From assembly GCA_019916065.1 (NCBI GenBank), contig CM034239.1, positions 39,394,419 to 39,458,418 of the forward strand: DNA of 64,000 bases, in the 5' to 3' direction. Shown here piece by piece: positions 11,500-22,702 of the stretch. A model generated the notes under the pieces. It ran no database searches. It worked only from the letters and a program-made list of their open reading frames with translations, and was not told where the DNA came from. The stretch's first letter is position 1, and every line of letters begins with the position of its first letter. The stretch is from Vitellaria paradoxa. Taxonomy: Eukaryota; Streptophyta; Magnoliopsida; Ericales; Sapotaceae. Both the position numbers and the translations under genes were made by a program.

Positions 11500-12350
11500 T
11501 AAATAAATAACCAACACGTACGGTGATTTCTTCGTAAAAACACATCCGGGTGGGGTTCAAAAGTCACCGTCGCCGGGGCATCTTTTGAAAAGCAGGACAC
11601 TCCTTTCGTCTAATAATTCTTTATTCAATAGTTTGGTTAATAATTTTTCTCTCTCTGATTAAATTTGTGACGTGCGCAGAGGTGAAATTATGCAGGGGCT
11701 GTGTAACCAAAGTAAAATTTTGGTTCGATTTTTTTAATAATAATAATATATAACATGTTAGCTTATTTGTTTGTAAATCAACTTAATATTCTGTCATAAC
11801 CCAATTAAATACTTAGTTTATAATCTAGTTTGAAAAAAATTTTTAATCTATTTTAATATCTAATTATAATCTAATTTAATATCTAAATCATGCAGGGTAA
11901 AGAAAATTTCTAATCTCACCATTTAACACGAAGTTTTACACTACTTTTTTTATTTTTGATTTTTATTTTGTCAAACTAGATATTTTTATGTAATGAGAAT
12001 TTTACTCTTACTAAATTAATGAAAAACTATGACAAAAATATTCAATACACCTTTTATATGTCGCTAGTTTTATTCTTATTTAATTAATGAGTAACCTAAT
12101 ATTACATTTACTGCCTATTAACTAAATAAAGTTTTACAGCCCAGAAAATGCTACCCTATTGTTGCATAAAGTGACCATGACAAAACGATATCTATAATTA
12201 CTCGTGTGGGGCTATAGCTCCACTCTCCCGGTGAAAGAAAAATGAATAAAGGAACAAAACACTCTGCCGACAACGGGTCATGAATCACGATCTCTATAAT
12301 TGCTCGTGCAAGTGGGGTTATAGTTCCACCGTCTCGATGAAATAAAAAGC
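11500..12350. repeat. Dispersed repeat, degraded copy 3
   Basis: 11519-11640 matches the 3330-3440 part of copy 1 (GTGGGGTTCAAAAGTCACC, GACACTCCTTTCGTCTAATA, ATTCTTTATTCAATA). Two further blocks at 12150-12235 and 12262-12345 both match the 4036-4118 end of copy 1, for example TCTATAATTGCTCGTGCAAG. The terminal block is therefore duplicated in this copy. The middle (11660-12140) is unrelated AT-rich DNA. Confidence 0.6.
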
Positions 12351-12584
12351 AATGAAGCGACAAAAAACACTCTGCCAACCATGCGTCCTGGCAAAAGCAT
12401 AGAACATTATATCATGTCATAGGGTGTGATAGATTTATTAAAACTATGGGTGTATATTTGAATGGGTGTTGATATTGTTAAGGCCAACATTTTTTTTTTG
12501 ACTAAGACACGGTTAATATTAAATTAATGTGATATACATGGTCGTCAAGCCCCTACATAGAACTCAGGTCATCGCATCTTCACT
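12351..12584. other. Intergenic DNA, no feature recognised
   Basis: Noncoding, with no motif or RNA gene recognised. Confidence 0.5.
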
Positions 12585-13125
12585 AAGGTTTCGCTTGGAT
12601 GAGGGTAAAGGCAACCCTCAAAACTTTTATTTGTGGGCCCCACAGCTTTTCTTCTCTTTCCCGGTCTTTGTTTTGCCGTGGCTTTAATTTAGCCCCCGCG
12701 GGAGATAATTTTTAGGCGGGGTTGGAGCTAGCCAAAAATTATTCTCTTTCAAGTGGGTGAATTTTTTACATTTTAACTCTCGTTAATGGTATTGTTAATT
12801 TAATTAAAATAAATATAATGCTAATAAAAAAAAATAGATAGGCTAACAAGTCAAAATAGATATAATTAAAAAAAAATTAGATAATAACCAACCGTTCAAA
12901 AGTACATATTAAAATAAAGTTCTTTAAATAATTTAAAAAAAATAAAATTTCAATGAAATAAATAATATAACTTCAAATTGTCCAAAAATAATTAAATAGA
13001 GTGGGTTTTGCAATTTAATATTTAATTTAATGGGTAACCAAGTTTGGAACACCACTAGGGCAAAAGAGTCATTTGACTATTTTTTTCATCATTCACCTCT
13101 TTTATTTATAAAACATCCAAACTAA
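12585..13125. mobile_element. Putative MITE, ~540 bp
   Basis: The left end TAAGGTTTCGCTTGGATGAG resembles the reverse complement of the right end, GACTTAGTTTGGATGTTTT. The interior has a GC-rich left part (CCCCGCGGGAG near 12700) and an AT-rich right part. Boundaries and class are tentative. Confidence 0.3.
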
Positions 13126-13989
13126 GTCAAAAGTTATTCTCCTTCCATAAACATCACATCAATGTGGGCCAACCCTCTAAAAATAATACTCTCTCTTATC
13201 TTATACTCCCTCTAAAGCTTATCCTCCTAAAATTTTAGCACTATCCAATCGGGCTATTAGGTTATTAGACCCTCGGGTCACTTAACCCTTGTAGGCCGCT
13301 ATGTCCCTGGTTAGACAAATATCGAGTCAGGTGTCTCTTCTGATCCTGACTCACTAAATCTGGAGCGGCTTAGTTTGGATTCAAGGGGGAAAAAAAAAAA
13401 AAAACTTATAGGTTTTTAAAAAGTTTTTTTTTTTTAAATATATAATTTATTTTTCATTTTATAGGACTTTATTTTACTAAAATTTGATTTTCTTTTTAAA
13501 AGATGTAATCTTTAAACATATTAATCGTATTCATAAAAAAAAAATTTAAAAATTCATATTAATTTAGGTAAAATTAGAAAAAATTGCTTTTTTGTTATTT
13601 TTTAGCCAAATGAACAGTTTTTAATTAAACGGACGACAATTTCGATTTTTGTAATTATTTCAGTTTTGTACATCCCTTTTGTACCATTTTAAAATTTATT
13701 CTGACTATTTTACATTCTTTTGTACATTAAATTATAACTCTAGAATAATTTTTTTGTAATTTTTTTAACATTAGACAAGTAAAATTACTATAGTTCAGTG
13801 TAAATAATTTTTTGACAAAAATAATGATTATGCCCTTGACTAAAAAGTAAAAACAAATTGAAAGGCTAAATCAAATCAGATTTACATGAAATTGTTCAAA
13901 GACATTCACGACATCACACTAAAAATTTTCACATTGAAAAACTGGTTAGCATTGAGATTCAGAGTTCAATTTATTCCAGAAGTCAAAAA
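13126..13989. other. Intergenic DNA with an A/T-rich block shared with other sites
   Basis: The part at 13370-13640 (TTTTACTAAAATTTGATTTTC, AAACATATTAATCGTATTC) resembles blocks at 2690-2920, 19190-19500 and inside the element at 59964-61010. It is probably a member of one AT-rich MITE family. The section 13220-13370 is GC-richer but unrecognised. Confidence 0.4.
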
Positions 13990-15988
13990 TGGTGTTTACT
14001 TTTGTGTATGTTGTCTCCATTACATACATTCCTTCTAGGTCGACCACATCCAAATCTGTTTCCAGTCATTTTTTTTATATGAAAGTGTCGAAATAATTTT
14101 CATACATAAGTCCTAATATGGTAAACACAATTCTGCAAGTAATATGTGAAGCTATTTCTCTTATATCAAGTTATCATGTCCCAAATTTCATAGAATAAGG
14201 TAGTGAGTGAAATAAGGTATATGATTCTAATAATCATAAAAATTCCAAAATCGAACTCAAGTCATAATGTACAACAAAGAATTAAATGTAATAGTTTATT
14301 ATAATGGTAATAATATTGGTTAAGCTAGTGCTATGCATCCCAAATCACAATATAAGTAGGCAATTGTTTATTGCAATTATGATACTCATTCAATAATACT
14401 AATATTAATAATGAAATAGTATAAATTTCTAAATAACCAAATAAAATTTACTTATACGAATTTAAAATTCTCCATTATTATAAAAAAGGTAACTTTTAGT
14501 ACACAAACCAACGTTATTGTCACTTTTGAGTATTTATCCATTTACTCGATTCTTTTACTTGTATTAAAATGTGAAAAAAACAAATAATTAAATGAACAAA
14601 TTGTTATATTGGTATTCATGATAGGATAACCAATATCAATGCATATATCATTTTGACATATTCTCGTCAAATTTTGAGTATATTATAATTAATAATTTTG
14701 TGGCAGTGATATATAATTTATAACTTTTGGCTACGATATCAGTACCGAATACACCATTTATCAGTATTTACATTAGACACCAGGGTCAAAGAAGTATGCC
14801 ACCCTTAGATATCTATAACCATCAGTATATCCAAAAAAAAAGTTTATGCTACCTTCACAATTTGCATTCTTGAAACTATATCTAGGGAGAAAAAAAACAC
14901 GCTCCTTTCAGACATCCATGTCATTTCATGGGTTTTTAGCCCATTAGATATTATAACCAACCCTTGCACAAGTTTAGAAACTCTTAACTTATGAGTACGT
15001 ATACTATTTATTTTATAACAACTCTCACCTCAAAATCAATATCAAACCAATCATATTATCGATATTTAATTCCATATCATTGGCATCTCATTTCATTAGC
15101 AACACATGCTATTCAATCTCATCATATCATACCGTTAGTCTATAAACATGCTCTTATAATTTTAATATAATTTCTATTTAAAATAACCTAGATCATGCAA
15201 GAAAGTCTTAGGCATGTGCACGAGAAATAATGCCAGCAACCTAGGTTCAATAAATTGAGTCTATTGCACATGGGAGAAAATGGGCAAGGCTGTGCACACA
15301 TAAGACTAAGTCTCGTGCATACAAAAGTTAACATCAAGGCATGCGCATGGGAGCTCCATTCGTGTGTGCATGAGGAGCCAAACATAGGTCACATGCATGA
15401 AATTGAGCAGGTGTGCGCATGACAGAGAACCTACAACTGTAAGTCGACATCCTCTGTTTTGATGACCTCCACACATTCAATCTTAAATGTAACCATTTTA
15501 TGTGAAGTTAGCTTACCAAAATCATTCATTTTTAGTCTAAAAGAATGTTTAATACTTTCCAAATCATCAATTTCTGACTACCTCAAGGATTCAAGCATTT
15601 CCCATTTTACTATTCATCAACTTATACATTGAACCACATATATATCCATATATAACCTCAACCATCATTTATATTTCATGCTATATATCAATTTCAATAG
15701 TGCCTTATGCATCAATATAACACACAGACAATATAAAACTGATATTCCCTACCTCGAGTTGCTTGAAAAAAATGAAATGGACAAACGTCGAAAAAGTTAA
15801 AACTCTGCAACAATCTTCGCAACAACATGGCCAAAGCTTTAACATCCCACAAACACTCATACATAAGTCTTGACAACCTTAATTTCATCATGGAATCAAG
15901 AGATAGCTCATTTTCAAGAACACTCCCAGCACTCTCAACTCTCACACTTTGTTCAATCCTTAAAAACCTCTCGAATCACCCATCTATA

Positions 15989-16260
15989 CAGTAGCGGATC
16001 CAGAAAATTTTTCCAGTGGAGGCGAAAATACCTATGAAAATTAATTTCTTCCAATTAACATCTGCACAAGTACAAAACTGTCAATGACTTAGCAGCTAAG
16101 GTTGATCCAAACAAAGGGTACCCAATGGTGATGGGGTGACCTCAAGGATTTAGTGACAGCGGCCATGGAGTTGTATCCTATAACATATATATATATGAAT
16201 TGGATTGAGAATTCAGTGGCAGTAGCCACTGCCACTTGGCCAACCGTAGCTCTGCCAGTG
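15989..16260. mobile_element. hAT-type MITE, 272 bp, with near-perfect 8-bp target duplication
   Basis: The left end CAGTAGCGGATCCAG matches the reverse complement of the right end, CACTGGCAGAGCTACGG, imperfectly. These resemble the widespread plant terminus CAGTGGCGGAGCCAGG. The flanks CATCTATA (15981-15988) and CACCTATA (16261-16268) agree at 7 of 8 positions, fitting the 8-bp duplication of hAT elements. The interior is noncoding. The element lies inside the probable solo LTR and is therefore younger than it. Confidence 0.65.
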
Positions 16261-16489
16261 CACCTATACACACACTACATTGCTTCACCATGAATGAAAA
16301 ATATGAGGAAGAAGTGAAGGAATAAGTTGGCAATAAGTTCTATTAACCTAAGGTAAGTTAAGCGACAAAATAGATATTAAGCTGAAAAAAAAAAAAAAAA
16401 AAAAAGCGAGCAGCATGCAGTAATCAAAAGCAGGATATGGCGTGCAGACAAGGAAGGCATGGCGTGCAGACAAAGAGGGCATGGCACAC

Positions 16490-16575
16490 ACAAACCATCA
16501 TGCGTATGAAAATAGAATATCATGTGCACGCTAACCATCATGCGTATGAAAATAGAATGTCATGCGCACGCAAAT
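16490..16575. repeat. ~41-bp tandem duplication
   Basis: AACCATCATGCGTATGAAAA occurs twice in tandem, each followed by TAGAAT(A/G)TCATG(T/C)GCACGC. It lies within the probable LTR. A nearby pair, GGCGTGCAGACAA, also repeats (16438 and 16460). Confidence 0.85.
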
Positions 16576-16989
16576 ACGTCGCATAACGAAATCAAAATTC
16601 AAAATAGACTCTCCATAATCTAACTAGATAACCTCGAGATTGGAGATCGAATAAGAGCAAGCTAACCCATGCATCAATCAATCACATCAAAATAAAATAA
16701 CACACCAAAATTCGACATATTATTAATAAAATAATTATAAAGGTACGGGTCATTACAAAAAATGAGAATAAAAATAATAAGAAAAAACAACCTCCAAAAG
16801 AACATCCAGCAAATGAAACACAAGAAATAAAAGTTGCCTCGGCATGCTTGATCTGTTGTCTTTGTTTTCAGGGGACTCTTCGGAAGGAGGTCGGAGGGTG
16901 GAATGCTAAGCGCGTGATGTTGATAGCTTTACCCCATGCAACAACCTATAAAAAATATTGAGATAAAACAACCTATCTTAGCATGAACG

Positions 16990-18225
16990 AAAAAGAACTT
17001 AAGGGTAAACGGGATTACTTTTCAGTCAAAATTAAATTTGGCTCAAAAATTGCTTGACAGATAAAAACATATCGATCGAGTAATGTTTCTCAACCATTTG
17101 GAAAGGTCATATCGTGAATTTAAGCAAATCTTTTTAATTAGAGTAAAGTTATATTTATTCTTTAATAAATTTGAATTGCTATAAAATTTTCTATATTAAT
17201 AAAAAAAATTTGTTCAGTGGTATGAGCAAAAAACAGGTGTATGGGTAAAATTATCAATTTTTGGCCCAAGTTCAAATTAATTCGAAATTTTCTTAACAAA
17301 TAAGAAACACAATAAATAATATTTCGTAGCATGTTGTAAATCCCATAATATGAATATGGTTTGGAAAACAAGCTCTGGAGTCAGACTTTGACATTTTCTA
17401 CTCAATTTTGAATCAAGTCAAAATTTGCTTAGTAGATAAAAAAATATATCAACTAATATTTTTCAACCTAAATTCGTTAAGTTGATAACAAATTTGCTAA
17501 CAATACTTTTTCAGCCTTAGAAGATGCCTAAAATACAAATTTAGAGAAAAAAGGGCCTCACGGTTACATCTCAAGTTCGGATCAAGATGGAATTTACCTA
17601 ACTATTAAGAAATATAACGATGAATATTTTTTAGTCTTTTGAAAAAATTCAAAATACAAAAAATGGGTAAAAAAAAAAAAAAAGGGTTTAGGAGTAAAAT
17701 AGTTATTTTACTACTTGAGTTCAAATTAGATTGAAATTTGCTTAGCTAGAAATTTGTCAATAAATAATTTTAAGTCTTTTGAAAAGTCCAGAATACGAAT
17801 TTGGGACAAAAACAAATTTAGTCGTAAAGCAGTCACTTTACTGCCCAAGTTTGAATTAGCTTGAAATTTGTTAAGTTGATAAGAAACTTGCTAAAGAATA
17901 TTTTCTTAGGATGATAGGAATACGAATTTGGGCCAAAAATGAGCTTAGGGATAAAATGATAATTTTACAATCCAAGTTTGAATAGGTTCAAATTTGTTAA
18001 AGAATATATTTACAGCCTTTGAGAATGACAGTAATGTAAATTTACGTCAAAAATAGGTCTAGAAGTAAAATGAACATTTTATGATCTAGGTTTAGATAGG
18101 TACAAATTTGTTAACCAAATATAAAATTTGTTAAAAAATATTTCTAAACTTTTGGGATATTCAAAGTGCAAACCTAGGTACAAAATAGGGCATAATAATA
18201 AAATAGTCATATTCCATCACATAAA
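16990..18225. repeat. Old, strongly diverged tandem repeat, period roughly 110-150 bp
   Basis: The same phrase series recurs about eight times with drift: a segment like GTAAAAT(A/G)(G/A)T(C/T)ATTTTAC, then CCAAGTT(C/T)(G/A)AAT, then GAAATTTG(C/T)TAA, then AAGAATATTTT, then AGTCTTTTGAAAA, then AATACGAATTTGGG(A/C)C. Clear starts are seen near 17245, 17690, 17820, 17940, 18060 and 18185. It is noncoding. Confidence 0.7.
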
Positions 18226-18794
18226 TTAAAGAATACATTTTTCTACTGATATGACAATTGGTGGACAACTATGTTTTCACTCTCTTTTTTTTTCTTCTTT
18301 TATCAATTAAAATCTAACTAAATTGAAGTCAATTATATTTCAATTAAGTCATCGCGTCAACAATCATTCCTCAATTCTTAATTTAGAATAATTTTTTGTT
18401 CTGCTGTGAGAATAGAAAATAATTAAGGGAAGGCTATAAAATAATAATAATTTAGATTCTTAATGTTAATGAAAATACATTTTTAAAATGAATTTTTATT
18501 TAATCTAAATTACATTTTTAAAATGTGTTTTCAAATTATATCCCTGATTTTTTTTTTATATTTAGAATCTATATCCCTAATTGACTCAAGACGTATTGGA
18601 AAATGAATTTTCATCAGTCGTATATTTTAAATATTTTCTTTTAAACAGTATTTTCTAAATTTTTTTATTCTAACAGTACGACAAAAAAAATTCTAATTCA
18701 TTCTGTCGGCACCCATTCGCCAATTGTTTTATGGTCCACGTGGCATTCACAATTTAATTTCAGAATGCTTCCCCTCCCCTCGGTTGAAACTCCG
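18226..18794. other. Intergenic DNA, no feature recognised
   Basis: AT-rich; a GC-richer stretch at 18700-18790 has no recognisable coding content. Confidence 0.5.
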
Positions 18795-19745
18795 CATTTG
18801 ATAAGAGAAAAATTGGCGCTGGGTCAAACTTATTTGCTTTTTATATGTTTTAAATATTTACTGCACATATATTGTATATGGTAAGATGAAGGTAATTTTT
18901 AATTAGGAAATCGAGGTTTTTTTTTTTTTTTTTTTCCTGAGAATCTTTTGCTCGCCGGTAGTATAAACTATATAATACTTTTTAACAAAAAATAGACAGG
19001 ACGTTTAGCGAGGAACCTCTGCCTGCCTCTCCGGACTTTCATGCGGAGAAACCTTCCCTTACTAATGCTTGCCTGTCTTTTTGGAATTTTTGGCTCATTT
19101 TTATTTTTGAACTTTTTATTAAAAAGATATTTTAAATTGTAGCGATGAAAATTTGTCAAACAAAAATATGTTAGGCTTGGTTTTGGTATCAATAAATTAG
19201 TTTATTTGTTTTCAGTTTGTTTTCGTTTAATATGACTTTTTTTTTAATGAAATTTGATTTTTTTATAGCAATTTGTGAGTGTGTTAATCGCAGTTATTAA
19301 AAAATAAAAAATTTACATTCAATTTAAAAGAGTTAAAAAAATTAAAAAACTCAAATTTTTTTTGCCTTTCTTTTTTAAGCGGCACATGAATTTTTCAATT
19401 TTTTTTATGATTTTTTTTTATCAATGGATTAACATGTCTAAAAACTACTAAATAGAAAAAAAAAATCAATTTTTGATTAAAAAACTATATAAAACAAAAA
19501 TAAACTTAAAAAATCAAAATTAATTTTTGTTACTCAAACTGTAGGTCTATTCACAAAAAATCCTACTCTATGGTGTAGGCGAGGAAATGTTGGACTACAT
19601 CTTATTACTAATAAGTAAAAAAGAAGTTGATAAATTGGAAAGCCTTTTAATACTTGGCCTTTAATCATGGGCAAGAAAGGGATCAAGGGTGATATTTGTC
19701 AATTATTTGGGTCATAATCTTGAAAGTTCAGGCACTGATTAACAA
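18795..19745. repeat. Segmental repeat, copy 2 (partner at 1.4-3.35 kb)
   Basis: It contains, in order, the same blocks as 1400-3350: GAAACTC...GGGTCAAACTT at 18786-18835, AATAGACAGGACGTTTAGCG near 18990, the A/T-rich MITE-like block at 19170-19560, and the block at 19600-19700 with ACTTGGCCTTTAATCATGGG. It is shorter because it lacks the two insertions seen in copy 1. Confidence 0.55.
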
Positions 19746-20953
19746 AATCAGTACTTTTTTTCAACTAAAAATAATGTCGAATTGCAATGCATGTGAACCC
19801 CCCATTTTTTTTAATTTGTTTATAATTTTTTAATTTCAAAGATCATACAGTTGGATGGTATGAACTATTCATTTAAAAAGATGATATAGTCTATGGTTGT
19901 GTACATTTATGACAATACAAGAATGAGAACAACATATTCAAAATTTTATATTATTTGAATATTGATATTCGAACAGATGAAATTCAAGTGACTTGCAATA
20001 TTGAAAAACCTCACGATTACCGCACAATGGCCTAGCAAACGGTTTCGATCTAGAAACTTTATAATCCAAAGAAAGTACTAGAGGGGAAAACAGTTTTATT
20101 GCAAGAATAATCATCTGAGACCAATGCCTACAGTTTCAGGACCAACATCGGCCAATGAATTTCATTTTATTAAATTTTTACAAGCTTATTTACTTTGTTT
20201 TGAACCCAAAAAAGGACCCAAATGTATACCAAAAAATATATGACTTCTTCAGTTATATATATTTATAAATGTAATTTAGACACAAAGGAGGACTTTCGAT
20301 TTATTTATTTATTTATTTATTTTTATCTCCTAACATATTAAATTAAGATATTTAAACCGTTAAGCTCATTATTTGGATTTATATTTCATTTCAGGAAAAG
20401 AATCTCTACATGATGCATGTGATTACTCTTGTCAAATATTTTTCCAAAATGAATATAGGGAAGATAAACAATAAATGTGAAATAGTAAATACATACCAAA
20501 CCATGAATGTGAGGCTCTTCAAACTTAATTACAAGTTGCTCTCTTCCCTCCTGATATAATCAAATATAGTCTTGGTTTAACATCATTTTTTCTTTAGCTT
20601 TCAACTACAGTTTCTTTTGGTCTCTTTTGGTGAAAGCTGGAGCTTGAAATTAAATCTCTAATAGGATATGCATGCATACTCACAATGCAAAATAATTCAA
20701 CTCTAATCCGGATAAAATTAAATGCAAAATAATTCAACTCTAACAAAAAGAGCAAATGATAGTTCATGTTAAGGAATAAGCATATAAAACATATGTTTCG
20801 TTTAAACCAAAACAGTTTAATTAAGTTGAAGAACATAAACCCAAAAATTCACAACATAAGCCAAATTTTGCAGGGAAGCAAAGCACGACATTAAATACCA
20901 AAATAAAAAAAAAAAAATTACTAATTGAGATTTTATAACAAATTGTCAACATT
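19746..20953. other. Intergenic DNA, no gene recognised
   Basis: Noncoding on inspection. It contains a short (ATTT)n tract near 20300 and a partial duplication of CAAAATAATTCAACTCTAA (20690 and 20724). It lies just 3' of the PSRP-3 exon on the minus strand and could hold remnants of its 3' flank, but no sign of this is visible. Confidence 0.5.
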
Positions 20954-21214
20954 TTATTGCCACAAATTGATGATATCAGTTGCATGATTAAGAAGAACGA
21001 TCATTTGCTGCTGCGATATCCAATGCTTACTCTCAAACGGTACTTTGAGCTCCTCCCAAGCATATTTCCTTGGGCAAAAGTAATGAGGCTCAAAGGAATT
21101 GTGCCACGACCTGGAATCACTTGGTTTGAGTCCCAGGCCAATGCTATTCTCCATCCATATGAACTTCAACGAAAGCCTTGGTTTCCGCACTGGCTTCACA
21201 ACTACCCCAAGCTT
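20954..21214 (-). pseudogene. PSRP-3 (Ycf65-like plastid 30S ribosomal protein) exon, frame-disturbed
   Basis: Read on the minus strand, the exon gives [20 protein letters not shown], then MENSIGLGL, then [27 protein letters not shown] and a stop. That is the conserved C-terminal core of PSRP-3/Ycf65, a nucleus-encoded, plastid-imported component of the chloroplast 30S ribosome in plants. A consensus-like splice acceptor (TTTGTAG) lies directly before it at 21215, so it looks like a genomic exon and not a processed copy. In the middle the frame is wrong for ~12 codons: an extra A near 21114 shifts the frame and a missing C near 21081 restores it. The shifted part would read the family-typical [10 protein letters not shown]. 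The usual last residues after NLWQ are replaced by a stop. No upstream exon with the transit peptide was found within the next kilobase, so this is probably a gene fragment; if the two indels are sequencing errors it could be part of a real gene. Confidence 0.75.
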
Positions 21215-22702
21215 CTACAAATTCAATATATACAAATAATCAACTATTAGAATTGGACTTTGAATTTATACAAACATAATTTGGAAATATAAAATAACAT
21301 GCTCACACAACTTGAGACAAATATAAAGAGCGTTTTTTTTGTCAATTTCACCACTGCACTCTAGTTCTATAAAATGATCAAAATAGCAAGAAAGAATAAA
21401 TTTCAACCAAAAAAAAAAAAAAAGAGGGCTTGCTTTGTATATGTATATGTGCGTGCGTGAAGAAATATTAGATAGAAAATTAACGTAAAACAACTAGATG
21501 CGCAAAAATAAAATGAAGATGGTAGAAAGAACAAATTTCAACAAAAAAAGAGGGCTTGTTTCATATGTGTGTGTGTGTGACAAAATATAAGATAGAAAAT
21601 TAATGTAAAACAACAAATTGTGTAAAAATTAATCTCGCCCCATGGCCATATAGCTGCCTGGCATGATCCGTGACCATAGACCTAACCTTGAGCTCGAGTA
21701 CTATACCCACCAAGCAAAGAGCAATCAGGCACAGTGATGATATTGAGGTGCTGTTATATATACACATTCATCTGTATAACCTACAAATGATAGTGCGGTC
21801 ACTTATCACCTATTTGGTGGCTATAGGTGCTTGACCCTTGTCATAGTTACGTCATGAATTGTATTTGATTTTTTTATTGAGTTGTAATCATAATAGAACT
21901 TGAATCAATTTGTTCACTAAAAAATTCTATTTAAGATAATCTAGTCCTTGTATGCTTAGGATTGAGGTTTATTAGAAAATTTATCTAATATTAGATTATA
22001 GCATGAGTCTCACTCTTATTATTTTTTAGATTATCATGGTGCTCTACATATAGACAAGCTCCTGGAGTCTATAGTATCAACTACGTGGAGAGAAGAAAAT
22101 CATATTCATTTATTGTGTTTCAAAAAAACTTATCTTAAACTATTCAGCTAACATAGTTTCATCTCTACGTTCTTTTGTGATTAAAGGGAGTTCGCATCAT
22201 GTGTGTTATAAATTCAGTAAGTTGTCGCGAATTCGATAGATTTTCAAAGATCTGAAATTTGGTCTTGCTAGGGTTTAGTGCATCAAGAATTCAAAAGGTG
22301 TCAACAATATAAGTTCATAGATTTGAGTCTATTGAGAGGTTACTGTCCGTCAAATTTTTCGAAGTGTTAAAATTCGATACCAAAATTTCACATTTAAGCC
22401 ACATTTCATGCAAATGATAATTAATTAAAAATAAAACATAAATTTAAACAACTTTGAAAATAATAATCAGGATAAAAATTACTCGAGTCATAATAGCATA
22501 ATTTAAGTTGCATCCCTAAGTCATAGGGTAACAGGATGTCATAGAGACACCATTTTGTGTGCTTAGCTTGCCAGCCAAAGAAGTTTTTTCTGGTGGTGTT
22601 TAGCGAACTAAACATCCCTTGAATTTAGGAAGGGAGAGTTTTATTAATTAATAGCAAAGAAAAAAAAATTAGTATTAAGACCCCTCATTATAGGACAAGA
22701 GG
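21215..22702. other. Intergenic DNA with a 135-bp tandem duplication
   Basis: 21387-21521 and 21522-21640 are tandem copies (AAATTTCAAC, AGAGGGCTTG, GATAGAAAATTAA, GTAAAACAAC in both), each with a short GT-type microsatellite. The rest (21640-22700) has no recognisable gene. A GC-richer stretch at 21640-21720 remains unexplained. Confidence 0.6.

Larger units (their letters stand above)
13990..16757 (-). mobile_element. Probable solo LTR of a Ty3/gypsy element, ~2.77 kb, minus orientation
   Basis: On the minus strand the block would start TGTAATGACCCGTACC at 16757, a start like that of large plant chromovirus (Tekay/del-type) LTRs, and end ...AGTAAACACCA at 13990. Both ends show the canonical TG...CA. 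The flanks are AAAAA at 13985-13989 and 16758-16762, compatible with a 5-bp target duplication but weak because it is low complexity. No internal coding region is present, so it would be a solo LTR. Part of it (15200-15440, reversed) resembles 41.6-41.8 kb in the phrase CTCTGTCATG(C/A)GCACAC, which suggests a second member there. It carries a nested insertion at 15989-16260. The short open frames on the minus strand in this block are not genes. Confidence 0.5.

Noticed and set aside
20954..21214. Plastid DNA inserted in the nucleus, because ycf65 is plastid-encoded in some algae
   Set aside because: In flowering plants PSRP-3 is nuclear; a splice acceptor precedes the exon and no other plastid-like sequence is adjacent.
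20957..21250. 97-residue plus-strand open frame over the PSRP-3 exon
   Set aside because: It is the antisense shadow; the minus strand reads the conserved ribosomal protein core.
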